From an uncultured Christensenella sp. (GTDB lineage: Bacteria > Bacillota > Clostridia > Christensenellales > Borkfalkiaceae), in NCBI GenBank assembly GCA_910585785.1, contig CAJUEV010000004.1:1-64000 (forward strand): 64,000 bases of DNA, in the 5' to 3' direction. The notes beneath the pieces are model-generated. The model was not told the DNA's origin, did not search any database, and worked only from the letters and a program-made list of their open reading frames with translations. How positions within the stretch are numbered: position 1 is the stretch's first letter; every line of letters starts with the position of its first letter. Below are positions 26,332 through 35,001 of this stretch, one piece after another. Made by a program: the position numbers and the translations under genes.

Positions 26332-27534
26332 ATGCTTACCATCGAAAAAGTTTACGACGCGCAAAAAGCGCTTAAAGGCATTACGCGCGTAACCGACGTA
26401 ATATATTCCCCCTCCCTTTCAAAGTCCTGCGGCTGCGAACTTTATTTAAAAAGTGAAAACCTGCAACTTACCGGTTCTTTTAAAATAAGGGGCGCGTATT
26501 ACAAAATATCGCGACTTTCAGAAAGCGAAAAGTCCGTCGGCGTTATTGCTTGTTCTGCGGGAAACCACGCGCAAGGCGTTGCGCTGGCTTCAAAAAAATT
26601 CGGCTTAAAAGCGAAGATATGTATGCCCAAAAGCGCGCCCATTTCCAAAATCGAGGCAACCAAAAGTTACGGCGCGGAAGTTATACTTGTGGACGGTGTT
26701 TACGACGACGCTCACGACGAGGCGGAAAGACTGAAAACAAAGCACGGGTATACTTTCATTCACCCGTTCGACGACGAAGACGTCATTGCGGGCCAAGGCA
26801 CAGTCGGACTTGAAATATTTGACCAATTGGAAAAAGTCGACGCGGTTGTTATACCTATCGGAGGCGGCGGGCTTGCTTCCGGCGCGGCATTCGCCTTAAA
26901 AACGCTTAAACCTGAAATAAAAATTTACGGCGTTCAGTCGGAAGGCGCGCCCAGTATGGCAAACTCGGTACGCGACCGGCATATAGAAATTTTGGGGTCT
27001 GTTTCCACCGTTGCCGACGGAATTGCTGTTAAGGAGCCCGGCTCGCTTACATTTGAACTTTGTTCTTCATACATAGACGAAATTGTCACCGTTACCGACG
27101 AGCAGGTTTCCGCTGCGATTCTTGCGCTTATTGAAAAGCAAAAAATGATTGCGGAAGGCGCGGGTGCCGTTTCGCTTGCGGCGGTAATGTTTGGTAAAAT
27201 TCCCGATATCGCAGGCAAAAACGTATGCTGCGTTATCTCGGGCGGAAATATTGACGTAAACATTCTTTCGCGCATAATAAACCGCGGACTGCTTATTTCC
27301 GGCAGGCGCTGCACCATAACTATGGAGTTGCAGGATAGACCTGGTCAACTTGTGGAGGTTTTGGCGGCAGTTGCCGAGTGCGGCGGAAACATAACCGAAG
27401 TTTTACACGAACGCTTGCACCATAAAGCGGACATAAACGGATGTCATTTGCGTATTCAGTTAGAAACAAGAAATTTTGAACACATAAAACAAATTAAAGC
27501 CGCGCTAAAAAAACGCGGGTTCAGATTAATTTAA
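26332..27534 (+). CDS. ilvA: Threonine ammonia-lyase (catabolic form with ACT domain)
   Basis: PLP enzyme converting threonine to 2-oxobutanoate and ammonia. Lysine in SFKIRGAYYK (about residue 50), the glycine-rich GGGGLASG phosphate loop, and a C-terminal ACT domain (ITMELQDRPGQLVEVLAAVAECGGNI, about 325-400) are present. The 400-aa single-ACT form is the TdcB-like type. The frame is open to 26263, but GAGGG upstream and the family N-terminus put the start at the ATG at 26332. Thirteen bp separate it from ridA. Confidence 0.93.
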   Translation: MLTIEKVYDAQKALKGITRVTDVIYSPSLSKSCGCELYLKSENLQLTGSFKIRGAYYKISRLSESEKSVGVIACSAGNHAQGVALASKKFGLKAKICMPKSAPISKIEATKSYGAEVILVDGVYDDAHDEAERLKTKHGYTFIHPFDDEDVIAGQGTVGLEIFDQLEKVDAVVIPIGGGGLASGAAFALKTLKPEIKIYGVQSEGAPSMANSVRDRHIEILGSVSTVADGIAVKEPGSLTFELCSSYIDEIVTVTDEQVSAAILALIEKQKMIAEGAGAVSLAAVMFGKIPDIAGKNVCCVISGGNIDVNILSRIINRGLLISGRRCTITMELQDRPGQLVEVLAAVAECGGNITEVLHERLHHKADINGCHLRIQLETRNFEHIKQIKAALKKRGFRLI

Positions 27535-27546
27535 CGGAGAAAATAA

Positions 27547-27921
27547 ATGAAAACAGTAAGCACAAGCAACGCTCCCGCCGCTATAGGTCCTTATTCACAG
27601 GCAAAAATTACGGGAAATTACGTTTTTGCTTCGGGGCAAATTCCCGTAAACCCCGCCACTTCTCAAATTGAAGCGGACACCATCGAGGGACAGACTGAAC
27701 AGGTTTGCAAAAACGTAGCCGCATTGTTGAAGGCGGCAGGCTCGTCAATAGACAATGTTGTAAAAACCACGTGTTTTTTATCGGATATTGCTAATTTTGC
27801 CGCTTTTAACGGAGTTTACGCAAAATATTTTACTTCCTGCCCCGCAAGAAGCTGCGTTGCGGTAAAGGATATTCCCAAAGGCGCTTTGGTAGAAATTGAA
27901 GTTATTGCCGAATTGAATTGA
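27547..27921 (+). CDS. ridA: Reactive intermediate/imine deaminase RidA
   Basis: Hydrolyses the enamine/imine intermediates released by PLP dehydratases. 124 aa with the family signatures APAAIGPYSQAKITGNYVFASGQIP, the catalytic Arg in PARSCVAVKDIPKGALVEIEVIA, and a VVKTTCFLSD segment. It directly follows ilvA with GGAG as ribosome-binding site, a well-known functional pair. Confidence 0.95.
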   Translation: MKTVSTSNAPAAIGPYSQAKITGNYVFASGQIPVNPATSQIEADTIEGQTEQVCKNVAALLKAAGSSIDNVVKTTCFLSDIANFAAFNGVYAKYFTSCPARSCVAVKDIPKGALVEIEVIAELN

Positions 27922-27979
27922 CTTATATTAGGCATTTCTTATATAATAATTAAAACTTTATAGGAGAACTTTACTGAAA

Positions 27980-28852
27980 ATGAAAACAGCCATTATCACA
28001 GACAGTAACAGCGGAATTACTCAGGACGAGGCGAAAAAACTTGGCATAAGCGTTGTCCCGATGCCCGTACTAATCGACGAGGAATTGTATTTTGAAGACC
28101 TTACCTTGTCGCAGGAACAATTTTACGAAAAGCTTAAAGGCGACGCAAACGTTTCCACCTCTCAACCCAATCCTATCGACGTTGGCGAAATATGGGCGGA
28201 AGCGTTGAAAACAAACGACGCCGTAATTTATATACCTATGTCAAGCGGACTTTCCGAAACCTGCCATACCCTTTCGCACTACGCCAAAACGGAACAACAG
28301 TTTAACGGCAAAGTTTTTGTGGTTGACAACCAAAGAATTTCAATAACCCAAAGACAAAGCGTTGAAGACGCAATTAAACTTGCCGACGAGGGCAAGACCG
28401 CGCAAGAAATATACGACTATCTTATGAACACCAAAATGCAATCAAGCATTTACATTATGGTAGATACGCTTAAATACCTTAAAAAGGGCGGCAGGCTTAC
28501 CCCCGCCGTTGCCGCAATAGGCACGTTGCTTAAAATTAAACCCGTTTTGCAAATTCAGGGTGAAAAACTTGACCAATTTGCAAAGGTAAGAAAACTTGCC
28601 GACGCTAAATCGACAATGATAAGCGCTATTAAAAAAGATTTGACCACACGTTTTAAGGACCTTACCGCAGCCGGTAAAATGACGCTTGCTATTGCGCACA
28701 CCGAAAACCTTGAAGAAGCGGAAAAATTTAAAGCGGAGATAATGGAAGAATTTCCCAATATCGAGTTTACTTACGTTAATCCTCTCTCCCTCAGCGTTTC
28801 CTGCCATATAGGACCCGGAGCGCTTGCGGTTGCTTGTGCAATAAAATATTAA
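27980..28852 (+). CDS. DegV family fatty-acid-binding protein
   Basis: DegV/FakB-type protein that binds a fatty acid, in Firmicutes presented to the FakA kinase. 290 aa. VSTSQPNP and IPMSSGLSETCHTL (about 53-100) form the acyl-carboxylate-binding region, and the C-terminal SCHIGPGALAVA is the family end. GGAG precedes the ATG. No fakA-like gene is in the window. Confidence 0.92.
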   Translation: MKTAIITDSNSGITQDEAKKLGISVVPMPVLIDEELYFEDLTLSQEQFYEKLKGDANVSTSQPNPIDVGEIWAEALKTNDAVIYIPMSSGLSETCHTLSHYAKTEQQFNGKVFVVDNQRISITQRQSVEDAIKLADEGKTAQEIYDYLMNTKMQSSIYIMVDTLKYLKKGGRLTPAVAAIGTLLKIKPVLQIQGEKLDQFAKVRKLADAKSTMISAIKKDLTTRFKDLTAAGKMTLAIAHTENLEEAEKFKAEIMEEFPNIEFTYVNPLSLSVSCHIGPGALAVACAIKY

Positions 28853-28867
28853 TCAAGTAAAAATTTT

Positions 28868-28908
28868 AAATTGCCCGTAGCAAGGATTGTCCGCGGGCAA
28901 TTTTGTTT
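28868..28908 (+). terminator. Terminator of degV
   Basis: Ten-bp stem AAATTGCCCG/CGGGCAATTT with a T-rich tail. Confidence 0.8.
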
Positions 28909-28970
28909 TATTTCTTCAAAATGTTACCTTTATAGCTGTTTTTCATTTGCGCGCGATAAAAATTTTTATA

Positions 28971-29001
28971 AAAAAACAAGGCGCAAAATAATACGCCTTG
29001 T
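28971..29001 (-). terminator. Terminator of the small RNA
   Basis: Stem ACAAGGCG/CGCCTTGT followed on the minus strand by seven T. No protein gene on this strand needs it. Confidence 0.75.
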
Positions 29002-29143
29002 CGCACTTAAATATCTCTTATCGGTTACCACACCATTTAATTCTACAACCATTGCACAAGCAAAGTATTATGTAAAGAGATACACAATGCCGAAAAATTA
29101 CCTTTGCAGGGCATAGAATACGAGTATATTTAAATGATGTGGT
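28971..29143 (-). ncRNA. Structured small RNA, 6S RNA-like candidate
   Basis: The 29143-28971 minus strand has a promoter immediately upstream, a 14-bp closing stem joining the first bases (ACCACATCATTTAA, 29143-29130) to a segment near 29040-29027 (TTAAATGGTGTGGT), a large internal bubble, and an apical hairpin (GCAAAG / CTTTGC with inner TGTGTA / TACATA). After a short single-stranded stretch comes an intrinsic terminator. Size about 170 nt and the closing stem, bubble and apical stem layout match 6S RNA, which binds RNA polymerase. No reading frame fits. The structured-RNA claim is well supported; the 6S name is an inference. Confidence 0.55.
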
Positions 29144-29149
29144 AAACAA

Positions 29150-29178
29150 AATATATCACTAAAATTCAAGTTTTGCAA
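29150..29178 (-). promoter_or_regulatory. Promoter of the small RNA
   Basis: Minus strand TTGCAA, 17-bp spacer, TATATT. The predicted start at about 29143 falls on the first base of the RNA's closing stem. Confidence 0.65.
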
Positions 29179-29300
29179 GAAAATTTATTGCATTTTCAAA
29201 TTTTTACAAAAATTACCTTAATTATTGTAAATACGCGCAATTAAACGCTTTATCAAGCGGCGTTTTGATATTTTTTATAGCAATTGCAAAAAATATTGTT

Positions 29301-30146
29301 ATGGAAAACGGTTCAACCGCCTATGAAACAGTAAAACAAACTGTAAAATATTATACCGACAAACGTTTTTCGACCATAGCGGGAACTCTTGTGTATTTTT
29401 TACTTATGAGCATTACTCCCTTTATGCTCTGGCTTACTCTTGTGATTGGAAACATTGACGTAAGCAGGTTTTTAAACCACCGATTGCTTGAAGGCGCAAG
29501 TCCTATTTTGCGGTATTTAAAAAATTCGGCGGAAAGCGCAGCCGACGGTGCAGGCGTTTCAGGCACGGGCGGAATAAGCATAATTTTTTTGGCGACTTCG
29601 CTGTATTCTTCAACAAACTTTTTTTATCACCTGCGCAGAAGCGGTGAAATAATTTACGAAGCGAGCGACACGAAAAGCGGGTTGAGATTACGACTAATGT
29701 CCGTAGGGCTTATTTGCGCGGCGATAATTTCAATCGCGCTGGTTGCGGCAGTTTCGGTAATAGGCACCGCCTTCACCGAAAAATTTTTGCCCGTATGGCT
29801 TTCAAACAGTATATCGCTGATTTTTATTACGGCGCTTATGTTCGGAACGGCGGTTATATTAAACATTTTCGCTTGCCCGCAAAAACTTAAACTTGCTAAC
29901 GCGGCAGTCGGCAGTCTGCTTACCACCGCGTTATGGCTTATAATAGGCGCGGGCTTCGGAGTTTATTTGAAATTTGCGTCGCCGGAAAAACTTTACGGAA
30001 AAATAGCCTCGTTAATAGTATTTTTGCTTTGGTGCTACGTTATGATGTGCTGTTTTGTGGTGGGAATGATTAATAACGGAAAATTTGCAACCGCAAGAAA
30101 TTACAAGAAGAATTTGCCGCTGTACACCGATGTTTTAAATGAATAA
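29301..30146 (+). CDS. YihY/BrkB family membrane protein
   Basis: Polytopic inner-membrane protein of the YihY/UPF0761 family, of uncertain transport function. Six hydrophobic segments, with family features SAGTLVYFLL-like (AGTLVYFLLMSITPFML) in the first helix and KLYGKIASLIVFLLWCYVMMCCFVVGMINN near the end. The frame opens at a TTG at 29265; the ATG at 29301 fits the family N-terminus better although neither has a strong ribosome-binding site. 281 aa. Confidence 0.88.
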   Translation: MENGSTAYETVKQTVKYYTDKRFSTIAGTLVYFLLMSITPFMLWLTLVIGNIDVSRFLNHRLLEGASPILRYLKNSAESAADGAGVSGTGGISIIFLATSLYSSTNFFYHLRRSGEIIYEASDTKSGLRLRLMSVGLICAAIISIALVAAVSVIGTAFTEKFLPVWLSNSISLIFITALMFGTAVILNIFACPQKLKLANAAVGSLLTTALWLIIGAGFGVYLKFASPEKLYGKIASLIVFLLWCYVMMCCFVVGMINNGKFATARNYKKNLPLYTDVLNE

Positions 30147-30173
30147 AGAGCAATCCGGTTGGGTTGCTCTTTA
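30144..30173 (+). terminator. Terminator of yihY homologue
   Basis: Nine- to ten-bp stem AAAGAGCAA/TTGCTCTTT followed by an A/T-rich tail. It overlaps the yihY stop codon. Confidence 0.75.
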
Positions 30174-30206
30174 AAATTTTTGCGTAATACGGTTATTTAA
30201 AAAAAA

Positions 30207-30569
30207 TTAATCGCTATCGCAGCCGCAGCGATGGGAGCGACTTTGGCAGTCGAACCAGTCGTTTCTGCCGCAGCAGCCCATATTCAAACCGTACTGCCTT
30301 GCATAATACGCGTCAAAGCAACCGCAATTGTTGCTATTTGTAAAGGCAGTGCTTTGACAGCCGCAACCGCAACTATTTCTGCGACAGTTGCAGCAATTGC
30401 AGCCTATGTTATTGCCGAAGAGCAAATTGCGCAAAAAGCCGCACATATTGCACTGATTGTAACGGTGGCAGCAATTGCATCTGTTGCATCCGCAACGCAT
30501 ATCCGCATTTCTTGAATTTCCGCAGCCGCAATCGTGGCAGCCGCAACCGCAAGATGAATTATAACACAT
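30207..30569 (-). CDS. Cysteine-rich small protein, possible spore coat component
   Basis: A 120-aa protein with 27 cysteines (22%), in CGCGC, CNCC and CC clusters interspersed with Asn, Gly and Arg; two cysteine-poor segments (about 45-56 and 85-95) break the pattern. No signal peptide. AAAGGA lies seven to eight bases before the ATG, and a sigma-K-like promoter stands 65 bp upstream, so the gene looks real despite its composition. Cys-rich content and mother-cell-type promoter suggest a disulfide-cross-linked coat or crust protein (compare CotY/CotZ, which are not clearly homologous). Metal binding is the alternative. Confidence 0.7.
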   Translation of the reverse strand: MCYNSSCGCGCHDCGCGNSRNADMRCGCNRCNCCHRYNQCNMCGFLRNLLFGNNIGCNCCNCRRNSCGCGCQSTAFTNSNNCGCFDAYYARQYGLNMGCCGRNDWFDCQSRSHRCGCDSD

Positions 30570-30633
30570 TTGTAAATCTTTCCTTTATCCGAATAAGTTT
30601 AATGCGCAAGGGTTTTCCCCCTTGCCCATATTT

Positions 30634-30661
30634 TATAATATGCGGTATAAAGAATAAGAGT
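30634..30661 (-). promoter_or_regulatory. Sigma-K-like promoter of the Cys-rich gene
   Basis: On the minus strand AC, exactly 17 bp, then CATATTATA, which fits the B. subtilis sigma-K pattern AC-N16/17-CATANNNTA. No sigma-A hexamer pair of comparable quality was seen here. Confidence 0.5.
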
Positions 30662-30676
30662 TAAAAGCGCAAAATA

Positions 30677-30704
30677 AAAACGGCGGAAAAATTTCCGCCG
30701 TTTT
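30677..30704 (-). terminator. Terminator of rubrerythrin
   Basis: Stem AAAACGGCGGAAA/TTTCCGCCGTTTT with a T-rich tail on the minus strand, just after the stop at 30717. Confidence 0.85.
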
Positions 30705-30716
30705 ATTTTAATTTAA

Positions 30717-31244
30717 TTATTTGCCGAAATATCTTTTAAGAAGACCCGCAAAACCCGCGCCGTGTCTTGCTTCGTCTTTTGCCATTTCGTGAACGGTGTC
30801 GTGAATGGCGTCAAGTCCAAGCTGCTTTGCGCGTTTTGCAATTTTAAATTTGCCGTCGCAAGCGCCTGCTTCCGCCGCCGCACGAAGTTCAAGATTTTTC
30901 TTAGTAGAAGGCGTTACAACTTCGCCAAGCAATTCCGCAAATTTTGCCGCGTGTTCAGCCTCTTCCAAAGCATAACGCTTGAAAGCCTCCGCTATCTCGG
31001 GATATCCTTCTCTGTCGGCAACTCTTGACATTGCAAGGTACATTCCCACTTCGGTGCACTCACCGGAGAAATTGGCGCGAAGCCCTTCCATAATTTCTGC
31101 GTCTTCGCAAACGCCGTCGCCTACTATATGCTCGCAGACGAACTTAGCGTCCTCGGAAACGGGTTCAAACTTCTTGGCTTTGCAAACGGGGCAAACCTCT
31201 ACGCCATCTTCGACTATTTCGCCGCAAACTACACATTTTTTCAT
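30717..31244 (-). CDS. Reverse rubrerythrin
   Basis: Diiron peroxidase of anaerobes. The rubredoxin domain comes first (CVVC...CPVC, residues 4-21), then the ferritin-like four-helix bundle with EEAEHAAKF and DEARHGAGF motifs. This order is opposite to classical rubrerythrin and is the revRbr type known from Clostridia, where it reduces hydrogen peroxide in NADH-linked detoxification. 175 aa. GGAG is spaced 13 bases from the ATG. Confidence 0.93.
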   Translation of the reverse strand: MKKCVVCGEIVEDGVEVCPVCKAKKFEPVSEDAKFVCEHIVGDGVCEDAEIMEGLRANFSGECTEVGMYLAMSRVADREGYPEIAEAFKRYALEEAEHAAKFAELLGEVVTPSTKKNLELRAAAEAGACDGKFKIAKRAKQLGLDAIHDTVHEMAKDEARHGAGFAGLLKRYFGK

Positions 31245-31289
31245 AAAATAAATTAACTCCTGAATTTTAGATTTTTTATCTGTACAAGC

Positions 31290-31318
31290 ATTCTATCACA
31301 CATTTGCAGACAATTCAA
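31290..31318 (-). promoter_or_regulatory. Sigma-A promoter of reverse rubrerythrin
   Basis: Minus strand TTGAAT, 17-bp spacer, TAGAAT, about 45 bp upstream of the ATG. A PerR-type operator was looked for but not recognised. Confidence 0.6.
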
Positions 31319-31416
31319 CACTTTCACAAAAATTTCAACTTCAATTTGGTTAAAATTTCCAATATATGTGTGACATAGTACTATGCTTTTACTTTATTTT
31401 GTGCAATAAAGCCGAA

Positions 31417-32067
31417 TTATCTACATAAAATCAATCTTTTAAGTTCAAAATAGGTGCTTGCAAAAACTTTTGCTCCCGCCGCTTCAAGCTCGTCTTTGCT
31501 GCGAAATCCCCACAAAACCGATATGCAATCTACCCCTGCGTTAACCGAAGTAATCACGTCTGTTTCTCCGTCGCCGACAAAAACGCACTCGCTTACAATT
31601 AATCCGAATCGTTTTATAACCGATAACGTCGACAAGGGGTCCGGCTTCAACGGACACTCTTCCGTTTGCCCTATTACAAAATCGAACGAATACTTTTTCA
31701 AATGTTTCTCAACGGCGTTTTCAGCCGCCTTCTGCGGTTTGTTGGTGACAATTGCCATTTTGATTCCGCGGTCTTTTAAATCGCGCAAAACCTCGTCTTC
31801 CCCTGCGTAAAGAGTCGTAAGCGAATTATCGCAATGGGGAAACCGCTCGGAAAAATCCGCATAAATTTTTTGAATTACTTCCCTATCGCAACCGGCTGCC
31901 GCGCGCTCAACCAAAAGTTTTGCGCCGTTGCCCACGTAACGCAAAGTTTGTTCGTGAGATATTTCGGGGACGGAAAACTTTTTAAGGCTTGCGTTAAGCA
32001 CGCGCTGAATATCGCGCGACGTATCCAGAAGCGTTCCGTCCAAATCAAATAATACTGCTTTTTTCAT
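31417..32067 (-). CDS. HAD-superfamily phosphatase (phosphoglycolate phosphatase-like)
   Basis: 216-aa HAD hydrolase of the Gph/PpaX type. Motif I LFDLDGTLLDTS, motif II IVTNKP, motif III lysine in CPLKPDP and motif IV VFVGDGETDVITSVNAG are complete. A helical cap lies at about 15-80. The substrate cannot be told apart between phosphoglycolate and pyrophosphate. It shares one base with the argS stop, so it is co-transcribed with argS. Confidence 0.9.
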   Translation of the reverse strand: MKKAVLFDLDGTLLDTSRDIQRVLNASLKKFSVPEISHEQTLRYVGNGAKLLVERAAAGCDREVIQKIYADFSERFPHCDNSLTTLYAGEDEVLRDLKDRGIKMAIVTNKPQKAAENAVEKHLKKYSFDFVIGQTEECPLKPDPLSTLSVIKRFGLIVSECVFVGDGETDVITSVNAGVDCISVLWGFRSKDELEAAGAKVFASTYFELKRLILCR

Positions 32068-33746
32068 TACATTTTTTCCGGTATGCCTATACCCAGCAGC
32101 GAAAGCGCGTTTTTCATCGTCTGTAAAGCGGCGCGCGTCAACGCAAGACGGAAATCTTTTGTTTCCCCCTCCGCCGTGATAATTTTGCAGTCAATATAAA
32201 ATTTATTGAATTTCTGCGCCAAATCTACGGCATAACGCGCCACGACGGAAGGTTCGTATTTTTCGGCGGCTTCTTTTACCGCGTCGGGAAAAGTGGCAAT
32301 AAGTTTAACCACCTCCGACTCCTGCGCGTTGGGCAAATAATTTTCAGGCAACGTTTCTTTGACGCCGCTTTTAAGCAAAACAGAATTCGCGCGCGCGCAC
32401 GTATACTGAACGTAAACGCTTGTTTCGCCCTCAAAACTTAAAACTTTGTCGTATGAAAACGTTATATCCTTAATTTTGTTGTTGTACAAAGCGCCGAAAA
32501 TCACCGCGCCCACGCCGACGGTTGTGGCAATTTCACGCTTGTTTTCAAGGTCCTTGTTTTTCTCGTCTATTATCGCGTATGCCTTCTCCTCGCAGCGGGC
32601 AATTACGTCTTCAAGCCAGACTACTTTACCCTTTCGCGTGGACATTGCGCCGTCTTCAAGCGAAACCATACCGTAAGCGACGTGCACCATATCCTTCGCC
32701 CAGTCTTTACCCATAAGTTCAAGTACTTTAAAAAACTGCTTAAAATGAAGATTTTGCTGATAGGCAACCACGTACAAACACTTGTAAAAATCGTAAGTAT
32801 TTTTACGGTAAACCGCCGCGGCAAGGTCGCGCGTGGCGTAAAGCGAAGCCCCGTCCGAACGCAGAATAAGGCAAGGCGGCATTCCGTACTCGTCCAAGTC
32901 TACAATTTGCGCGCCTTCGCTTTCTTTAAGCAGGTTTTTTGCCTTCAATTCGTCTATTACGGGCTGCATTTTGTCAGTATAAAAACGTTCGCCCGCATAA
33001 CTGTCAAAGGTGATATTCAATTTTTCGTAAATGGTTTTTACGTATTCCAAAGTAAGCGATTTAAACCACTCGAAAAGTTCGTTCGCCTCTTTATCGCCGC
33101 TTTCAATCAGTCTGAAATATTCGCGCGCTTCGCTCTCCATTTCGGCGGTGGCTTCGTTGTTGAAACGAACGTACAAATCGTTAATGGCATGTATTCCGCC
33201 CTTTTGCACCTCGTCCTTATCGCCCCATTTTTTATAAGCGCAAATCAACTTTCCAAACTGGGTGCCGTAGTCGCCCAAGTGGTTTATTCCGACAACGTTG
33301 TAACCGAGATATTTAAATAATTTATACAGCGCGCCGCCTATAACCGTAGTAGACAAATGCCCGATATGAAAGGGCTTTGCCACGTTTACGGACGAATAAT
33401 CTATGCAAATAGTTTTTCCTTTGCCTATCTGCGCCGAACCGTAATTTTCACCAGCCGACAAAACGTTTTTCAAAGTAGCCGCCGCAAGTCCGATTTTATT
33501 GATTTTGAAATTCAAATATCCGTTTACGGCGGAAACTTCGCTTATAACTCCGTCGCAGACAAACGAATTTTTAAGGTCCTCTGCTATTGCAACGGGGCTC
33601 TTTCTTAAAACTTTTGCAAACTTAAAGCAGGGCAACGCATAATCGCCCATTTCGGAATTGGGCGGCAACGCGATTGCAGTATAAATTTCTTCCGCGGAAA
33701 CGTCCGCAACGTTCAGCCTTTCGGCAATATACTGTTTATAATCCAT
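32067..33746 (-). CDS. argS: Arginyl-tRNA synthetase
   Basis: Charges tRNA-Arg. The HIGH motif appears as FHIGHLSTT, the KMSKS region as MSTRKGK, and a C-terminal DALR anticodon-binding domain ends at LLGIGIPEKM. The frame is open to 33929, but those residues overlap the divergent ychF start; AAAGGAA eight bases before the ATG at 33746 and the family N-terminus set the start there (559 aa). The operon continues into the HAD phosphatase. Confidence 0.95.
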   Translation of the reverse strand: MDYKQYIAERLNVADVSAEEIYTAIALPPNSEMGDYALPCFKFAKVLRKSPVAIAEDLKNSFVCDGVISEVSAVNGYLNFKINKIGLAAATLKNVLSAGENYGSAQIGKGKTICIDYSSVNVAKPFHIGHLSTTVIGGALYKLFKYLGYNVVGINHLGDYGTQFGKLICAYKKWGDKDEVQKGGIHAINDLYVRFNNEATAEMESEAREYFRLIESGDKEANELFEWFKSLTLEYVKTIYEKLNITFDSYAGERFYTDKMQPVIDELKAKNLLKESEGAQIVDLDEYGMPPCLILRSDGASLYATRDLAAAVYRKNTYDFYKCLYVVAYQQNLHFKQFFKVLELMGKDWAKDMVHVAYGMVSLEDGAMSTRKGKVVWLEDVIARCEEKAYAIIDEKNKDLENKREIATTVGVGAVIFGALYNNKIKDITFSYDKVLSFEGETSVYVQYTCARANSVLLKSGVKETLPENYLPNAQESEVVKLIATFPDAVKEAAEKYEPSVVARYAVDLAQKFNKFYIDCKIITAEGETKDFRLALTRAALQTMKNALSLLGIGIPEKM

Positions 33747-33768
33747 TTTTTTATTTCCTTTGGAAATA

Positions 33769-33797
33769 ATTTTATCATAACGGCTAAATTTTGGCAA
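33769..33797 (-). promoter_or_regulatory. Putative sigma-A promoter of argS
   Basis: Minus strand TTGCCA, 17-bp spacer, TAAAAT, with a leader of about 20 nt. Confidence 0.5.
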
Positions 33798-33816
33798 CTT
33801 TACCGCCCTATTCGTT

Positions 33817-33844
33817 TTGATTTTTTTACGCCATATATTATAAT
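33817..33844 (+). promoter_or_regulatory. Putative sigma-A promoter of ychF
   Basis: TTGATT, 16-bp spacer, TATAAT, 33 bp before the ychF ATG. Confidence 0.55.
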
Positions 33845-33876
33845 TTAGTCTGTAAATCTTAATCGGAAGGTCAATT

Positions 33877-34977
33877 ATGAAATTAGGTGTTGTCGGCTTA
33901 CCAAACGTAGGCAAATCGACTTTATTCAACGCTATAACGCACGCAGGCGCGGAAGCCGCAAATTACCCGTTTTGCACGATAGAACCCAACGTAGGCGTGG
34001 TTGCCGTGCCCGACGAAAGGCTGGACAAACTTGCGGCGCTGTATTCAAGCAAAAAAGTTACCCCCGCCATTGTGGAATTTGTGGACATTGCGGGACTTGT
34101 CAAAGGCGCTTCCCGCGGGGAAGGTTTGGGAAACAAATTTTTGTCGCACGTGCGTGAATGCGACGCCATTGTACACGTTGTGCGTTGCTTTGAGGACGAA
34201 AATATTACGCACGTAAATAATAAAATAGACCCTGTTGCCGACATACAGACTATTACGCTTGAACTTATTCTTTCGGACATCGAGGCGGTGCAAAAACGTG
34301 CGGACAGAATACGCAGCGCGGCGCGCGGCGGCGCAAATAAGGAAGCCGCGGCAGAATACGCTTTTTTGGAGAAGTTGGAAAAGTTTTTAAGCGAAGAAAA
34401 GCCTGCGCGCCTTTTCAAATGTACGGACGAAGAAAAACCGCTTTTGGAAAACTTGTTTTTACTGACGGACAAGCCCGTTATTTACGCGGCTAACATTTCC
34501 GAATTTGATATGGGCAAGTCCGAAGACGAAATTCCGTTGGTTGTTAAGGTAAAAGAATACGCAAAGACCGAAGGCAGCGAAGTTTTGGTTATATGCGCAA
34601 AGACGGAAGAAGAACTTTCGCAAATGGAGCCTGACGAAAGCGCAATATTTTTGCAGGAACTCGGACTTGAAGAAAGCGGACTTAACAGATTAATTAAAAA
34701 AAGTTACGCTTTATTGGGGCTAATCTCTTACCTCACCGCAGGCGAGAAGGAAACTCGCGCCTGGACTATCGTAAAAGGCACCAAGGCACCGCAAGCGGCC
34801 GGCAAAATTCACACCGACTTTGAAAAAGGATTTATCCGCGCCGAAGTCGTAGAATGGGAAACTTTGCTTGATTGCGGCGGGCTTGTAGGCGCGCGTGAAA
34901 AGGGCAAAGTCCGCTCGGAGGGTAAAGAATACGTTATTAAGGACGGCGACGTGGTACTTTTCCGCTTCAACGTTTAA
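33877..34977 (+). CDS. ychF: Redox-regulated ATPase YchF (Obg family)
   Basis: Ribosome-associated P-loop NTPase of the Obg class. G1 GLPNVGKSTLFNAIT, G3 DIAGLV and a noncanonical G4 position typical of ATP-preferring YchF are seen, followed by the coiled-coil insert and the TGS domain, whose end reads RAWTIVKGTKAPQAAGKIHTDFEKGFIRAEV. Length 366 aa is standard. GGAAGG precedes the ATG. The following gene begins 24 bp later. Confidence 0.96.
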   Translation: MKLGVVGLPNVGKSTLFNAITHAGAEAANYPFCTIEPNVGVVAVPDERLDKLAALYSSKKVTPAIVEFVDIAGLVKGASRGEGLGNKFLSHVRECDAIVHVVRCFEDENITHVNNKIDPVADIQTITLELILSDIEAVQKRADRIRSAARGGANKEAAAEYAFLEKLEKFLSEEKPARLFKCTDEEKPLLENLFLLTDKPVIYAANISEFDMGKSEDEIPLVVKVKEYAKTEGSEVLVICAKTEEELSQMEPDESAIFLQELGLEESGLNRLIKKSYALLGLISYLTAGEKETRAWTIVKGTKAPQAAGKIHTDFEKGFIRAEVVEWETLLDCGGLVGAREKGKVRSEGKEYVIKDGDVVLFRFNV

Positions 34978-35001
34978 AATTTATTTATAAGAGGGTTTTA
35001 T

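Noticed and set aside
30231..30515. Plus-strand Ala-rich frame opposite the Cys-rich protein
   Set aside because: It is the reverse of a GC-structured Cys-rich gene with its own Shine-Dalgarno and promoter; the Ala/Ile/Val composition is the expected antisense image.
33747..33929. N-terminal extension of argS by 61 codons
   Set aside because: Overlaps the divergent ychF start and both promoters; the internal ATG has a clear Shine-Dalgarno and the family N-terminus.
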